64,000 nucleotides of DNA from Methanobrevibacter sp. (GTDB lineage: Archaea > Methanobacteriota > Methanobacteria > Methanobacteriales > Methanobacteriaceae), in contig NZ_SUTM01000012.1 of NCBI RefSeq assembly GCF_015062935.1, positions 1 to 64,000 of the forward strand, read 5' to 3'. Positions within the stretch are counted from its first letter, which is position 1; every line of letters starts with the position of its first letter. The notes under the pieces are model-generated. The model was not told the DNA's origin. It was given only the letters and a program-made list of their open reading frames with translations, and did not search any database. Position numbers and translations under genes: made by a program. Of the stretch, positions 9,732 to 20,008 are shown one piece after another.

Positions 9732-9866
9732 ATAGTTTTTCTATTTATTCCCAAATTTATTTAAAAAAAATAAAAAATACCAACATAACTCTATAAAGAA
9801 ACTTACTGATTTTTTAAAGAGTATAGATTATATGGTAATAAATTAAATGACACTGAGGTGTTTTTT

Positions 9867-11111
9867 TTGGATAGTGTAATAGAAGATGTCCATGTTCGTA
9901 AGATTTTGGACAGCAGAGGAAACCCAACTATAGAAGTAGATGTAATTACTTGGAATGGTTTTGGTAGAGCTGCTGCACCAAGTGGGGCCAGTACAGGTTC
10001 TCGTGAAGTGGTATCTTTTCCGGAAGGCGGAGTCGATGTAGTCGTCCGTGAAATGGAAGATTTTATAGCTTCTGAACTTATAGGTATGGATACTGAAGAT
10101 ATAGCTACAATTGATGAAGTATTGAAAGAGATAGACGGTACTGAAAATTTGGCAGGTATTGGAGGTAATACTACTGTTGCTATTTCCATGGCTGTAGCTA
10201 AAGCAGCCGCAGAATCTTATAACATGCCATTGTATAAATACATTGGTGGAAATTTAGTTAATGAATTGCCATTTCCTTTAGGAAACATGATGAATGGTGG
10301 AGCACATGCAGGCGTTAATGCGCCGGATATTCAGGAATTTTTAGTAGTTCCTACCGGAGCTACAAGTGTTGTTGAAGGAATTTTTGCAAATGCTCAGGTT
10401 CATAAACGATTAAAAGAGTTAATTCAAACTAAAGACTCCAATTTTACTGGTGGAAAAGGTGATGAAGGAGGATGGATTCCTAATATTGCTAATGATGCCG
10501 CTTTGGAAATTCAAGCAAAAGCTTGTGAAGAAGTGGGAGATGAATTAGGAATTGAGATTAGGCCTTCATTAGATATGGCAGCTTCTGAACTATGGAATGC
10601 AGACGAGCAAAAATATGTTTATGCTCAAGATGGTGTTAAAAAAGACACTGGAGATCAAATCGATTTTGTTAAAGACATCATTGATACTTATAAAATGTTT
10701 TATGTGGAAGACCCATTCGATGAATCAGATTTCAATGGATTTTCTCAATTAACTTCCGAAGTCGGAGATAAATGTTTAATTTGTGGTGATGATTTATTCG
10801 TTACCAATAAGGAATTATTGGCCAAAGGAATAGAGACTAAAGCTGCAAATGCTATTATTATAAAACCTAATCAAATAGGCTCATTATCAGAAACTTTTGC
10901 TACAGTAAAATTGGCAAAGGAAAATGATATTGTTCCTGTTGTATCTCACAGATCAGGTGAGACAACTGACGAGACAATTGCACACTTGGCTGTTGGTTTA
11001 TCATGTCCTATGATTAAAACAGGTGCTATTGGCGGTGAAAGAATAGCAAAATTAAATGAACTTATCCGTATTGAAGAAGAAATTTTAAATCCGCAAATGG
11101 GCAAATTCTAA
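9867..11111 (+). CDS. eno: Enolase (phosphopyruvate hydratase)
   Basis: 414 residues. Interconverts 2-phosphoglycerate and phosphoenolpyruvate in glycolysis and gluconeogenesis. Visible motifs: [26 protein letters not shown], the metal-binding stretch [11 protein letters not shown], and the signature [14 protein letters not shown] with SHRSGET. The start is taken as TTG 9867, seven bases after GAGGTG; the in-frame GTG 9858 lies inside that ribosome binding site. Its place in the ribosomal/RNA polymerase cluster is conserved in related methanogens. Confidence 0.95.
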   Translation: MDSVIEDVHVRKILDSRGNPTIEVDVITWNGFGRAAAPSGASTGSREVVSFPEGGVDVVVREMEDFIASELIGMDTEDIATIDEVLKEIDGTENLAGIGGNTTVAISMAVAKAAAESYNMPLYKYIGGNLVNELPFPLGNMMNGGAHAGVNAPDIQEFLVVPTGATSVVEGIFANAQVHKRLKELIQTKDSNFTGGKGDEGGWIPNIANDAALEIQAKACEEVGDELGIEIRPSLDMAASELWNADEQKYVYAQDGVKKDTGDQIDFVKDIIDTYKMFYVEDPFDESDFNGFSQLTSEVGDKCLICGDDLFVTNKELLAKGIETKAANAIIIKPNQIGSLSETFATVKLAKENDIVPVVSHRSGETTDETIAHLAVGLSCPMIKTGAIGGERIAKLNELIRIEEEILNPQMGKF

Positions 11112-11137
11112 TCAAATATTTTAAAGGGAGAGAGAAT

Positions 11138-11332
11138 ATGGCAAAAGTAACTATAGATTATGACAAATGTGATGGTGCGGACTGTGCAGAATGTTCTGAT
11201 GTTTGCCCTATGGAAGTTTTAGTTCTCGAAGGAGATAAAATAACTATCAACAATCCTGAAGATTGTAGTTATTGTGAAGTATGTATGGACGTTTGTCCTA
11301 ACGAATGTGTTAAAATTGAAGATGAAGATTAA
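11138..11332 (+). CDS. Ferredoxin, 2[4Fe-4S] type
   Basis: 64 residues with two Cys clusters: CDGADCAECSDVCP and CSYCEVCMDVCP. The spacing in the first cluster (an extra Cys before C-x2-C-x3-C) is that of small methanogen ferredoxins. It carries electrons in the cytoplasm; the partner cannot be told from the sequence. GGGAGAGAG precedes the ATG. It sits between enolase and rps2 in the housekeeping cluster. Confidence 0.92.
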   Translation: MAKVTIDYDKCDGADCAECSDVCPMEVLVLEGDKITINNPEDCSYCEVCMDVCPNECVKIEDED

Positions 11333-11356
11333 ATAATAAAAACAAGGTGATTATAT

Positions 11357-11956
11357 ATGACTAATGAACTTTTAATTGATTTAGATAACTATTTAGCAGC
11401 AGGTTTACATATCGGAACCCAACAAAAAACAAGTGATATGGAAAAATATATTTTCAGAGTAAGATCTGACGGTTTATATGTTTTAGATATCCAAAAAACT
11501 GATGAAAGAATCAGACAAATCGCAAAACTTTTAGCAAAATATGACCCAGAAGATATTTTAGTAGTAGCTACCAGACAATACGGTCAAGCTCCTGTTAAAA
11601 AATTCGGTGAAATCACAGGCGCAAAAACTATCCCTGGTAGATTCATCCCTGGTACTTTAACCAATCCTAATTATGCTAAATTCATTGAACCAAAAATTAT
11701 TGTAGTAACTGACCCAAGATCAGATTCACAAGCAATTTTAGAATCAAAACAAAATGGTATTCCTGTAATTGCATTATGTGATACTGAAAACTTACTCAGT
11801 TTTGTCGATATTGCTGTACCTGTAAACAACAAAGGTAGAAAAGCTATTGCATTAGTTTACTGGTTACTTGCAAGACAAATTTTAAGAGAAAGAGGAGACA
11901 TTCCTGAAGACGGTGACTTGGATATTGAACCAACCGACTTTGAACTTAAATTCTAA
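11357..11956 (+). CDS. rps2: 30S ribosomal protein S2 (uS2)
   Basis: 199 residues, the shorter archaeal/eukaryotic S2 form. It contains [39 protein letters not shown] and [21 protein letters not shown], all S2 hallmarks. AAGGTGAT is the ribosome binding site. Followed 10 bases later by the MEMO1-family gene. Confidence 0.96.
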   Translation: MTNELLIDLDNYLAAGLHIGTQQKTSDMEKYIFRVRSDGLYVLDIQKTDERIRQIAKLLAKYDPEDILVVATRQYGQAPVKKFGEITGAKTIPGRFIPGTLTNPNYAKFIEPKIIVVTDPRSDSQAILESKQNGIPVIALCDTENLLSFVDIAVPVNNKGRKAIALVYWLLARQILRERGDIPEDGDLDIEPTDFELKF

Positions 11957-11966
11957 ATTGATTTGA

Positions 11967-12821
11967 ATGATTAGAAAACCTGCTGTTGCTGGAGCATTCT
12001 ATCCAGATAATCCAGATATTCTTAAAAGAACAATTGAAGATTGTTTTTTAGACAAGAGAGGTGTTGGTGAAATACCGATACTTGGTTCTTTTGATGATAC
12101 AGAGTATCCTATGAATATTATGGTTCCTCATGCAGGTTATCAATATTCTGGTGCAATAGCCAGTCATGGCTATTGTAAATTAGTTCAAAAGGGTTTTCCT
12201 GAAGTTTTTATTATTTTAAGTCCTAATCATACAGGGTTTGGTAGTGAAATTTCTGTTTTCAATGAAGGAGAATGGATTACTCCTTTGGGAAATGTTGAAA
12301 TTGACGATGAATTTGCAAATTCCATTATTTCCCATTCAAATATTGCATCAGCCGATTTCATGGCTCATGTTCATGAACATAGTATAGAAGTTCAGCTACC
12401 TTTCTTACAATATTTTTCAAATGATTTTAAAATTGTTCCTATTACTATGAGGTCTCAATCTTTTTCTGCTTCAAGTGATTTGGCAAAAGCTATTTTTGAT
12501 GTCGGAAATGATTTGAATAAATCTTATGCAGTTATAGCAAGCACTGACCTGTCTCATTTCAACAATCAAGAAAAGGCTAATAAAGTCGACAATTTTGTTT
12601 TAGAGGATGTTGGTGAGATGAATGAATTTAAATTATTTGAGGAAGTTGTTCAGTATAACATTACCATGTGTGGTTACGGTCCTGTAATGACAACAATTTC
12701 TCTTTCTAAAATGTCAGGCAAGACAAATTGCGACATATTGTCATATGGGACCAGTGGAGATGTCACAGGGGACTTCACTTCAGTTGTAGGTTATGCTTCA
12801 GGTATTTTTAATAAGGTGTGA
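11967..12821 (+). CDS. MEMO1 family protein (AmmeMemoRadiSam protein B type)
   Basis: 284 residues covering the whole MEMO fold, which is related to class III extradiol dioxygenases. Conserved parts: RKPAVAGAFYPD at the start, PHAGYQYSGAIASHGY, SPNHTGFGS, EHSIEVQLPFLQY and ASTDLSHF; the His residues in these correspond to the metal site positions of the fold. Enzymatic role in archaea is unresolved. It overlaps the mevalonate kinase ribosome binding site, so it is in the same transcript; linkage to isoprenoid genes is conserved in archaea. Confidence 0.9.
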   Translation: MIRKPAVAGAFYPDNPDILKRTIEDCFLDKRGVGEIPILGSFDDTEYPMNIMVPHAGYQYSGAIASHGYCKLVQKGFPEVFIILSPNHTGFGSEISVFNEGEWITPLGNVEIDDEFANSIISHSNIASADFMAHVHEHSIEVQLPFLQYFSNDFKIVPITMRSQSFSASSDLAKAIFDVGNDLNKSYAVIASTDLSHFNNQEKANKVDNFVLEDVGEMNEFKLFEEVVQYNITMCGYGPVMTTISLSKMSGKTNCDILSYGTSGDVTGDFTSVVGYASGIFNKV

Positions 12822-12823
12822 AT

Positions 12824-13786
12824 ATGATAGCAAAAGCTTCAGCTCCGGCAAAGGCAATTTTATTTGGTGAGCATTCCGTAGTTTATAGCGAACCAGCTAT
12901 TGCTGGTGCTGTTAATAAAAGAGCTTATGTAACTATAAAAGAGTCTGATTGTGATAAAACTATTTTTAAAGCACCTAACATTAATTTTGAAGCTGAATTA
13001 CTCACTAAAGAAAAAAAATATATTTTAAGGAAAGGAAAACCTGGTATTATTAGATATATTTTGGAATCTCTTTACAGAGTTCATGACCATACTCCAATAG
13101 ACATTACATTATCTTCAAATGTACCTATTGGTTCAGGATTGGGATCATCCGCTGCGGTTACCGTTGCAACCTTGGCGGCATTATACCGATATCACAACAT
13201 TCGTTTTAATAAGAAATCTTTAGCACATGATGCACACATGGTTGAACAGGCTGTTCAGGGTGTTGCAAGTCCGTTAGATACTTTGGTATCAACTTACGGA
13301 GGTCTTGTGTATCTATCCAGAAACAAGAAAGTGGAACATTTCAACGTTAATTTTAATGTGCCTTTTGTAGTCGGATACACAACTAAACATGGAAATACTG
13401 GAAAAATGGTTAAGGATGTTAAAAATCTTAAAAATAGGAATCCTAAAATCATTAACCCTGTAATATCATCCATGGGTAATCTGACCAATTATGCAAAGCA
13501 AGCTATTTTAAAAAGAGATTTTAATAAAGTTGGCGAATTAATGAACATCAATCATGGATTTTTAGATGTTTTAGGAGTCAACACTTTAGAATTGTCCAGA
13601 ATGGTGTATAATGCCAGGGAAGCTGGAGCCATTGGTTCCAAAACTACTGGTGCCGGAGGAGGCGGTAGTATCATTGCACTTTGTCCGGGTAAAGTTGATG
13701 AAGTTGCAAAAGCTATCGAACGTGATGATAATGTTCTTCCAATTCGTTTTACACGTAAAGGAATTTCTTCAAGGGTTTATAAGTGA
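12824..13786 (+). CDS. mvk: Mevalonate kinase
   Basis: 320 residues from ATG 12824, preceded by AAGGTG; an in-frame GTG at 12818 overlaps that site. A GHMP kinase that phosphorylates mevalonate, the entry to the archaeal lipid pathway. Visible: SAPAKAILFGEHSVVY, the ATP-binding loop PIGSGLGSSAAVTVA, and the C-terminal Gly-rich TTGAGGGGSIIAL. First of the isoprenoid block mvk-ipk-fni, with idsA further on. Confidence 0.95.
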   Translation: MIAKASAPAKAILFGEHSVVYSEPAIAGAVNKRAYVTIKESDCDKTIFKAPNINFEAELLTKEKKYILRKGKPGIIRYILESLYRVHDHTPIDITLSSNVPIGSGLGSSAAVTVATLAALYRYHNIRFNKKSLAHDAHMVEQAVQGVASPLDTLVSTYGGLVYLSRNKKVEHFNVNFNVPFVVGYTTKHGNTGKMVKDVKNLKNRNPKIINPVISSMGNLTNYAKQAILKRDFNKVGELMNINHGFLDVLGVNTLELSRMVYNAREAGAIGSKTTGAGGGGSIIALCPGKVDEVAKAIERDDNVLPIRFTRKGISSRVYK

Positions 13787-13791
13787 TTTTC

Positions 13792-14592
13792 ATGATTATT
13801 TTAAAAGTTGGGGGAAGCATTTTAACAAAAAAAGATTCCTCTAAAAGTGAAGTGGACAAAGCATCTTTAAAAAGAATTGCATCTGAAATTAAAGCTTCAC
13901 TTGACAATTCAGATAAGGAACTTATTATAGTTCATGGTGCAGGTTCTTTCGGACATCCGCTTGCTAAGGAATACAAAATTGGTGAACCGTTTGACGCTGA
14001 GGATTATCCTCAAAAAAGAATAGGATTTTGCAAAACTCAAAATGCTGTTAAAAAATTAAACATGCTAATTTGTGAAGCTTTCATAGAAGAGGGTTTGCCT
14101 GTTGTTTCAATTCCGGCCTCAAGTTTTATGAGTGCAACCAATAAAAGGATTACTGAAGGAAATCTGGATTACTTTAACAGATATCTGAAAAAGGGTTTTA
14201 TTCCGGTCATTTATGGGGATGTTGTCTTGGATTCACAATTAGAAATCTGTGTCATCTCAGGCGATCAGCTGATCCAGTATTTGGCAATGAATCTTAATCC
14301 AACACAGGTAATTTTAGGTACCGATGTCGATGGTGTTTACAATAAAAATCCTAAAACACATGATGACGCAATATTTTTTGATAAATTTTCATCACTTGAT
14401 GACCTTGAAACTTTAGAAGGAACAACCAATATTGATGTCACCGGAGGAATGGTTGGAAAAATTAAAGAATTATTATATTTAGCGGATTTGGGTATTGAAT
14501 CTAAAATAATAAATGCTGAAGTTAAAGATAATATTTTCAAAGTATTGGAAAATAAAGACGTTAAAGGAACAGTAATTTCAAGGGGAAATTAG
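13792..14592 (+). CDS. Isopentenyl phosphate kinase
   Basis: 266 residues from ATG 13792, five bases after the mvk stop. An amino acid kinase-fold enzyme (MJ0044 type) that converts isopentenyl phosphate to the diphosphate in the modified archaeal mevalonate route. It shows [28 protein letters not shown] with the His that distinguishes this family, and [15 protein letters not shown]. Adjacent mvk and IPP isomerase genes support the assignment. Confidence 0.93.
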   Translation: MIILKVGGSILTKKDSSKSEVDKASLKRIASEIKASLDNSDKELIIVHGAGSFGHPLAKEYKIGEPFDAEDYPQKRIGFCKTQNAVKKLNMLICEAFIEEGLPVVSIPASSFMSATNKRITEGNLDYFNRYLKKGFIPVIYGDVVLDSQLEICVISGDQLIQYLAMNLNPTQVILGTDVDGVYNKNPKTHDDAIFFDKFSSLDDLETLEGTTNIDVTGGMVGKIKELLYLADLGIESKIINAEVKDNIFKVLENKDVKGTVISRGN

Positions 14593-14593
14593 A

Positions 14594-15643
<1,050 letters not shown>

Positions 15644-15646
15644 AAC

Positions 15647-16990
15647 ATGAGCATAGAAGTAATTGCTATAGGCGGATATCAAGAGGTCGGGAAAAACATG
15701 ACTGCAGTTCGCATTGGCGAAGATGTGGTAATCTTCGATATGGGAATTCATCTTGATAGAATTAGTATGCATGAAGATACAGATATCGACAGAATGCATA
15801 GCCTAGATTTAATTGAAAGAGGAGTTATTCCGGACGATACATTAATGAAAGACGTCGACGGTAAAGTAAAAGGAATTGTCTTCTCTCACGGTCACTTGGA
15901 CCACATTGGTGCTGTAGCTAAATTGGCTCATAGATATGATGCACCATTGATAGGAACACCATATACAGCTGCTTTAATCGAAAAACAAATTAAAGGGGAA
16001 CGTAAATTTAAAGTAACTAATCCTATTAGGCCTTTAAATCCTGGAAGCAAATTAAAATTATCCAAGGATATTACTTTAGAATTTGTACAGTCAACACACA
16101 GTATTCCTCAAGCTGTTTTTCCGGTTTTACACACTTCTGAAGGAGTAATTGTATATGCATTAGATTTCAAATTTGATAATCATCAAAAAGTCTCCCCACC
16201 ACCTGATTATAAAAGATTAAGAGAAATAGGTAGAAAAGGTGTTCTGGCTTTAATCGTGGAGACAACTAACGCTAAAAATTATAATGAGGTTAAAACTCAT
16301 TCTGAAAGAATTGCAAGAAATATTCTTGAAGATGTAATGAAAGGACCGCTTCAAGAAAAAACAGGTATGATTGTTACAACATTTTCATCTCACGTTGAAA
16401 GGGTACAGGCAATTGCAGACATTGCTAAGAAAAGCCACAGGGAAATATTTTTCTTGGGAAGGTCCATGGAAAGATTCTGTGGAATTGCACAAAAATTAGG
16501 AATTTTAAATTTACCTAAAAATGCAATTATCTACGGTTCTCCAAAGGCAGTAAACAAAGCTTTAATGAAAGCCGATGAAGACAGAGCTAATTATTTGCTT
16601 GTAACTACAGGTCACCAAGGTGAACCTGACGCACTGCTTCCAAGAATTGCAAACGGCAGAACCCCGTTCAACATCAAAAAAGGTGATAATGTAATCATTT
16701 CAGCACCTATTATTCCAAATCCCACCAATGCTGCTAACAGACATATTATGGAAAGGAGATTAAAATTAAAAGGTGCAAGAATTTATCCTAATGCTCACGT
16801 TTCCGGACACGCTGGAAGAGAAGACCACAGGGAATTCTTACGTATGTTAAAACCACAACATATTATTCCTGCACACGGAGATTTATCAATGCTTGCAGCT
16901 TATGCTGAACTTGCTGAAGAAGAAGGATATAGGATAGGTTATGATATCCATATTTTAAGAAATGCTCAAGCACAAGTTTTTAAAAGTTAA
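15647..16990 (+). CDS. rnj: Archaeal ribonuclease J (beta-CASP)
   Basis: 447 residues. A metallo-beta-lactamase/beta-CASP exoribonuclease acting 5' to 3'. The metal motif FSHGHLDHIGAVA, the ALDFKFD strand, the beta-CASP helices and the C-terminal VSGHAGREDHREFLRMLKP and PAHGD are present. Its length, without the bacterial C-terminal extension, matches euryarchaeal RNase J. GGAGAT precedes the ATG. It is embedded between isoprenoid genes, as in related Methanobacteriales. Confidence 0.92.
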   Translation: MSIEVIAIGGYQEVGKNMTAVRIGEDVVIFDMGIHLDRISMHEDTDIDRMHSLDLIERGVIPDDTLMKDVDGKVKGIVFSHGHLDHIGAVAKLAHRYDAPLIGTPYTAALIEKQIKGERKFKVTNPIRPLNPGSKLKLSKDITLEFVQSTHSIPQAVFPVLHTSEGVIVYALDFKFDNHQKVSPPPDYKRLREIGRKGVLALIVETTNAKNYNEVKTHSERIARNILEDVMKGPLQEKTGMIVTTFSSHVERVQAIADIAKKSHREIFFLGRSMERFCGIAQKLGILNLPKNAIIYGSPKAVNKALMKADEDRANYLLVTTGHQGEPDALLPRIANGRTPFNIKKGDNVIISAPIIPNPTNAANRHIMERRLKLKGARIYPNAHVSGHAGREDHREFLRMLKPQHIIPAHGDLSMLAAYAELAEEEGYRIGYDIHILRNAQAQVFKS

Positions 16991-17002
16991 GAGGGATGTA
17001 AA

Positions 17003-17983
17003 ATGAGTGATGTAAAAGAAGTACTTGGAAATTATTCAGGCGATATTACAAAAACAATTGAAGAAGAATTAGCAACAATTACTCCGGATAATCTTGCAGA
17101 AGCATCTGTTTATCTTACAAGAGCTGGAGGAAAAATGCTTAGACCTGCTTTAACATTAATAACTGCTGAAGCTGTTGGTGGATCTCGTGAATCTGCATTA
17201 AAATCCGGTGCAGCTATTGAATTGATTCACACTTTTTCACTTATCCATGATGATATCATGGACCAGGATGATATGAGAAGAGGAATGCCTTCCGTTCATA
17301 AGGTTTGGGGTGATGATGTAGCTATTCTAGCAGGGGACACATTATTCTCTAAAGCTTTTGAAATTATTATAGGTTCTAAGGGAACCAGTTCTGAACAAAA
17401 CAACAAGGCTTTAGCTACTGTTGCTGACGCTTGTGTAAAAATCTGTGAAGGTCAAGCTTTGGATATGGGCTTTGAAGAAAGATTCGATGTTACTGAAGAA
17501 GAATATATGGAAATGATTTTCAAAAAAACTGGTGCTTTGATTGCAGCTGCTACAAAAGCTGGTGCTATCATGGGTGGAGCATCTGATGAAGTCATTGATG
17601 CTATGTATGAATATGGTCGTTTAATAGGTCTTGCTTTCCAAATTCAGGATGATTATCTTGATATCGCATCCGATGAGGAAACATTAGGTAAACCAATTGG
17701 TTCTGATATTGGAAAAGGAAAAATGACCATTATTGCAATTAAAGGTTTGGCCAGTGTTGAAGATGACAGATTACTGGAAATCTTAAAAGCTGAAAATAAT
17801 TCTCAAGATGAGATAGATGAAGCAATTGAAATTTTAACAAATTGTGGCGCTATTGAATATGCTCGCAATTTGGCATTAGAATCTGTCAACCAAGCTAAAG
17901 AAGTACTTGAAATATTGGATGATTCTTCATCTAAACAGGTACTTGCTGACATTGCAGATTTTGTACTTGAGAGAAGCGCATAA
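17003..17983 (+). CDS. idsA: Short-chain isoprenyl diphosphate synthase (FPP/GGPP)
   Basis: 326 residues. Builds C15/C20 isoprenyl diphosphates for archaeol lipids. First Asp-rich motif [11 protein letters not shown] followed by RRG; second motif QIQDDYLD; also GGKMLRPAL near the start. These are the diagnostic prenyltransferase motifs. It closes the long housekeeping operon: a stem-loop that includes its stop codon, followed by T-runs, lies at 17967-18013. Confidence 0.95.
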   Translation: MSDVKEVLGNYSGDITKTIEEELATITPDNLAEASVYLTRAGGKMLRPALTLITAEAVGGSRESALKSGAAIELIHTFSLIHDDIMDQDDMRRGMPSVHKVWGDDVAILAGDTLFSKAFEIIIGSKGTSSEQNNKALATVADACVKICEGQALDMGFEERFDVTEEEYMEMIFKKTGALIAAATKAGAIMGGASDEVIDAMYEYGRLIGLAFQIQDDYLDIASDEETLGKPIGSDIGKGKMTIIAIKGLASVEDDRLLEILKAENNSQDEIDEAIEILTNCGAIEYARNLALESVNQAKEVLEILDDSSSKQVLADIADFVLERSA

Positions 17984-18013
17984 TTTTTCTCTCAATTTTT
18001 TTAATTTTTTTTT
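17967..18013 (+). terminator. Stem-loop terminator after idsA
   Basis: TTGAGAGAA (17967-17975) pairs perfectly with TTCTCTCAA (17987-17995), enclosing the TAA stop, and is followed by long T-runs. It looks like an intrinsic terminator for the whole housekeeping cluster. Confidence 0.7.
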
Positions 18014-18014
18014 A

Positions 18015-18048
18015 AGATTCCAGAAAAATCCGGAATCTCATATTTTTT
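18015..18048 (+). terminator. Second hairpin with T-run
   Basis: AGATTCC (18015-18021) pairs with GGAATCT (18032-18038) and is followed by TATTTTTT. It may back up the idsA terminator. Confidence 0.5.
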
Positions 18049-18077
18049 AAATAATATTTTTTATTTGGTTTTGAATT

Positions 18078-18197
18078 GAAATTTCTATATTTTTAAGTAA
18101 CAATAGTATATGAATTTATTCAAGAAAGTGATTCTGTTGAATTTTTTTGAATCGCATTATAGAAATTTCATTCTGATGATAATAGAAACTATTATCA
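18078..18197. repeat. Nested inverted repeats
   Basis: GAAATTTCTATA (18078-18089) and TATAGAAATTTC (18158-18169) are perfect 12-base complements 68 bases apart, enclosing a smaller GATTC/GAATC pair. Directly after them TGATAATAG-AAA-CTATTATCA (18177-18197) is a perfect nine-pair hairpin. Could be a folded RNA or protein-binding sites. Confidence 0.6.
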
Positions 18198-18241
18198 CAA
18201 GTAATTTTATTTTAATTAGTATATATCTTTTTTCTTTGATT

Positions 18242-18298
18242 TTAAAGCAATTTTACGATGTTAAAGCAATTTTTTAGAGTTAAAGCAATAATGTTATT
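18242..18298 (+). repeat. Three direct repeats, 19-base period
   Basis: TTAAAGCAAT occurs at 18242, 18261 and 18280, exactly 19 bases apart; the first two copies continue alike (TTTT). They lie 26-82 bases upstream of the ADP-ribosylglycohydrolase start and downstream of a TATA-like element, so they are candidate operator repeats. Confidence 0.75.
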
Positions 18299-18323
18299 AA
18301 CAACTTAAACATAATATTATTTT

Positions 18324-19109
18324 ATGAAAGGAATTATTGGTGCAATTGCAGGTGACATTATCGGTTCAACAAGGGAACATAACACAATTAAAACAAAAGA
18401 TTTTGAACTCTTTCCATTAATGTCAACCTTTACGGATGATACTGTGATGACATTGGCTATCGCTCAATGGTTATGTGATAACATGTCATCAAAAGAGGTT
18501 TTAATTAATAATCTGAAACATTTTGGAAACAGATACATTAACGCCGGTTACGGAAGAAGTTTTTACCATTGGTTGGGTCAGGAATCTCCTGAACCTTACG
18601 GAAGTTGGGCCAACGGATCTGCTATGCGAGTATCTCCATGTGCATGGGTGGCTGAATCGTTAGAAGAGGCACAAAAATTAGCTGAACTGTCTGCAATAGT
18701 AACTCACAATCATCCTGAAGGAGTTAAAGGTGCGCTAGCAACATGTGATGCAATTTATTTGGCTCGTATTGGTGCTTCAAAGGATGAAATCAGAGACCAC
18801 ATTGAACTTCGCTATGATTATGATTTAAGCAGAACTGTTGATGAAATCAGACCAGTTTACTCATTTGATGTGTCCTGTGCCGGAAGTGTTCCAGAGTCCA
18901 TAATATGTTTTTTAGATGGTGATGATTTTGAAGATACTATCAGAAATGCCGTATCCTTAGGCGGTGATGCGGATACTCAGGCAGCAATTGCAGGAAGCAT
19001 TGCCAGTGCATATTGGGAAGTTCCCGAAAATATTGCAGATGAAGCTATCGCTCATTTAGATGATTTCTTATTAAATACATTCATTGATTTTGAAGATAAA
19101 TTCTTATGA
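18324..19109 (+). CDS. ADP-ribosylglycohydrolase family protein
   Basis: 261 residues of the DraG/ARH fold, which removes ADP-ribose from proteins or small molecules using a di-magnesium site. Metal-binding motifs: STFTDDTVMTLAIA near residue 35 and SLGGDADTQAAIAGSIA near 215, plus GAIAGDIIGSTRE at the start. No clear ribosome binding site precedes the ATG, so it may be leaderless or depend on the repeat-containing leader. No dinitrogenase or partner ADP-ribosyltransferase is next to it, so the substrate is unknown. It overlaps the convergent TrmB gene by six bases. Confidence 0.9.
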   Translation: MKGIIGAIAGDIIGSTREHNTIKTKDFELFPLMSTFTDDTVMTLAIAQWLCDNMSSKEVLINNLKHFGNRYINAGYGRSFYHWLGQESPEPYGSWANGSAMRVSPCAWVAESLEEAQKLAELSAIVTHNHPEGVKGALATCDAIYLARIGASKDEIRDHIELRYDYDLSRTVDEIRPVYSFDVSCAGSVPESIICFLDGDDFEDTIRNAVSLGGDADTQAAIAGSIASAYWEVPENIADEAIAHLDDFLLNTFIDFEDKFL

Positions 19110-19889
19110 TTTTTTCTTCTTTTGCTTGTTTTTCATTTTTTTAAGCTGATTTAGGAATCTCTCATCATAGTTTCTTGCAATATCTTCATATTTGTTCCAT
19201 ATGCCTATTGCGGTTTCGGGAATTACATTACGTTTGTCTTCTGAAAATTTGGTATATGTATGCATCATTTCCTTTGAATCTGAGATTAACACCTTTACAA
19301 ATGGAATGTCTGCTTTCTGGATGTTGATTTCGGCATCTTTAAACATTTTGATGATATTTATTTCTTCGTCGTTGACATAACATGTGGGTGATGCCAGAAT
19401 ATTCACGGTTAATTTTGGTCTTGACTTAAATGCCTTGATGAGCTGTTCTCCTTCGCCTTCAAACAGAAATCCTATTCTCATATTTACGGTATTTCTGGCT
19501 CTTTTTATGATTTCCAGTTCCTGTGATATGATTTTGTCAACACCGTATATTCTCCAGATTGGAGCCTGCACTTGACTCATACCGTTTTCATAGATGTAGG
19601 TCAGTCTTGTTATTGTATCATCTATTTCATTGTCCAGTCTTTCCTTTTCTCTGCTTAATACTTCAACAGGTGATTTGACATTGTATGTAAGAGGTCTTCC
19701 GTCTTCCACTTCAATAAAATTCTTTTTCACAAGGCTTTTCAAAACATCATATATTTTACTTCTGGGGATGCCTGATTTTTCAGCTATTTCTGTTGCATTT
19801 GACGAGATTAATGAAGTGAGTGTCACATATGCTTCAGCTTCATACATTGTTAGTCCGATTCCTTTGAGTACTGATATATTTTCATCCAT
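19104..19889 (-). CDS. TrmB family transcriptional regulator
   Basis: 261 residues. Residues 1-75 form a winged helix with the TrmB pattern LTMYEAEAYVTL, SNATEIAEKSGIPRSKIYDVLKSLVKKNFIEV; a coiled-coil stretch at about 85-105 is followed by a phospholipase-D-like C-terminal domain without obvious sugar-binding features. TrmB proteins often respond to small ligands. It is divergent from hcp-cupin with about 120 bases between starts, so local regulation of that operon is likely (inference). Confidence 0.88.
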   Translation of the reverse strand: MDENISVLKGIGLTMYEAEAYVTLTSLISSNATEIAEKSGIPRSKIYDVLKSLVKKNFIEVEDGRPLTYNVKSPVEVLSREKERLDNEIDDTITRLTYIYENGMSQVQAPIWRIYGVDKIISQELEIIKRARNTVNMRIGFLFEGEGEQLIKAFKSRPKLTVNILASPTCYVNDEEINIIKMFKDAEINIQKADIPFVKVLISDSKEMMHTYTKFSEDKRNVIPETAIGIWNKYEDIARNYDERFLNQLKKMKNKQKKKKS

Positions 19890-19908
19890 ATTTTAATTTT
19901 AAATTTGA

Positions 19909-19961
19909 TTTATATATAAATGTTACTTTTCACCCTTAAACAGTGACAAAATCTTTATATG
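19909..19961. promoter_or_regulatory. Divergent promoter region trmB/hcp
   Basis: TTTATATATAAA at 19909-19920 can serve trmB on the minus strand and TTTATATG at 19954-19961 serves hcp. Between them TGTTAC (19921-19926) and GTGACA (19943-19948) form an imperfect inverted pair that could be a regulator site. Confidence 0.5.
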
Positions 19962-20008
19962 TAAATATGGTATTAAATATTATTAACGAATTATATGAGG
20001 TAATTATT

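Larger units (their letters stand above)
17984..18323. other. Structured intergenic region before the ADP-ribosylglycohydrolase gene
   Basis: 340 bases without a gene. From left to right it contains the idsA terminator tail, a second hairpin (18015-18038), a group of nested inverted repeats (18078-18197), a TATA-like AGTATATATC (18219-18228) and three direct repeats with a 19-base period (18242-18298). It is far more structured than other gaps in this window. Confidence 0.6.

Noticed and set aside
18098-18110. TAACAATAGTAT, another partial operator match
   Set aside because: The right half-site GTTA is broken, and the position is far from the downstream gene; not counted in the regulon.
18242-18298. 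Direct repeats as a CRISPR array
   Set aside because: The repeat core is only about ten bases with nine-base gaps and three copies, with no spacers or cas genes.
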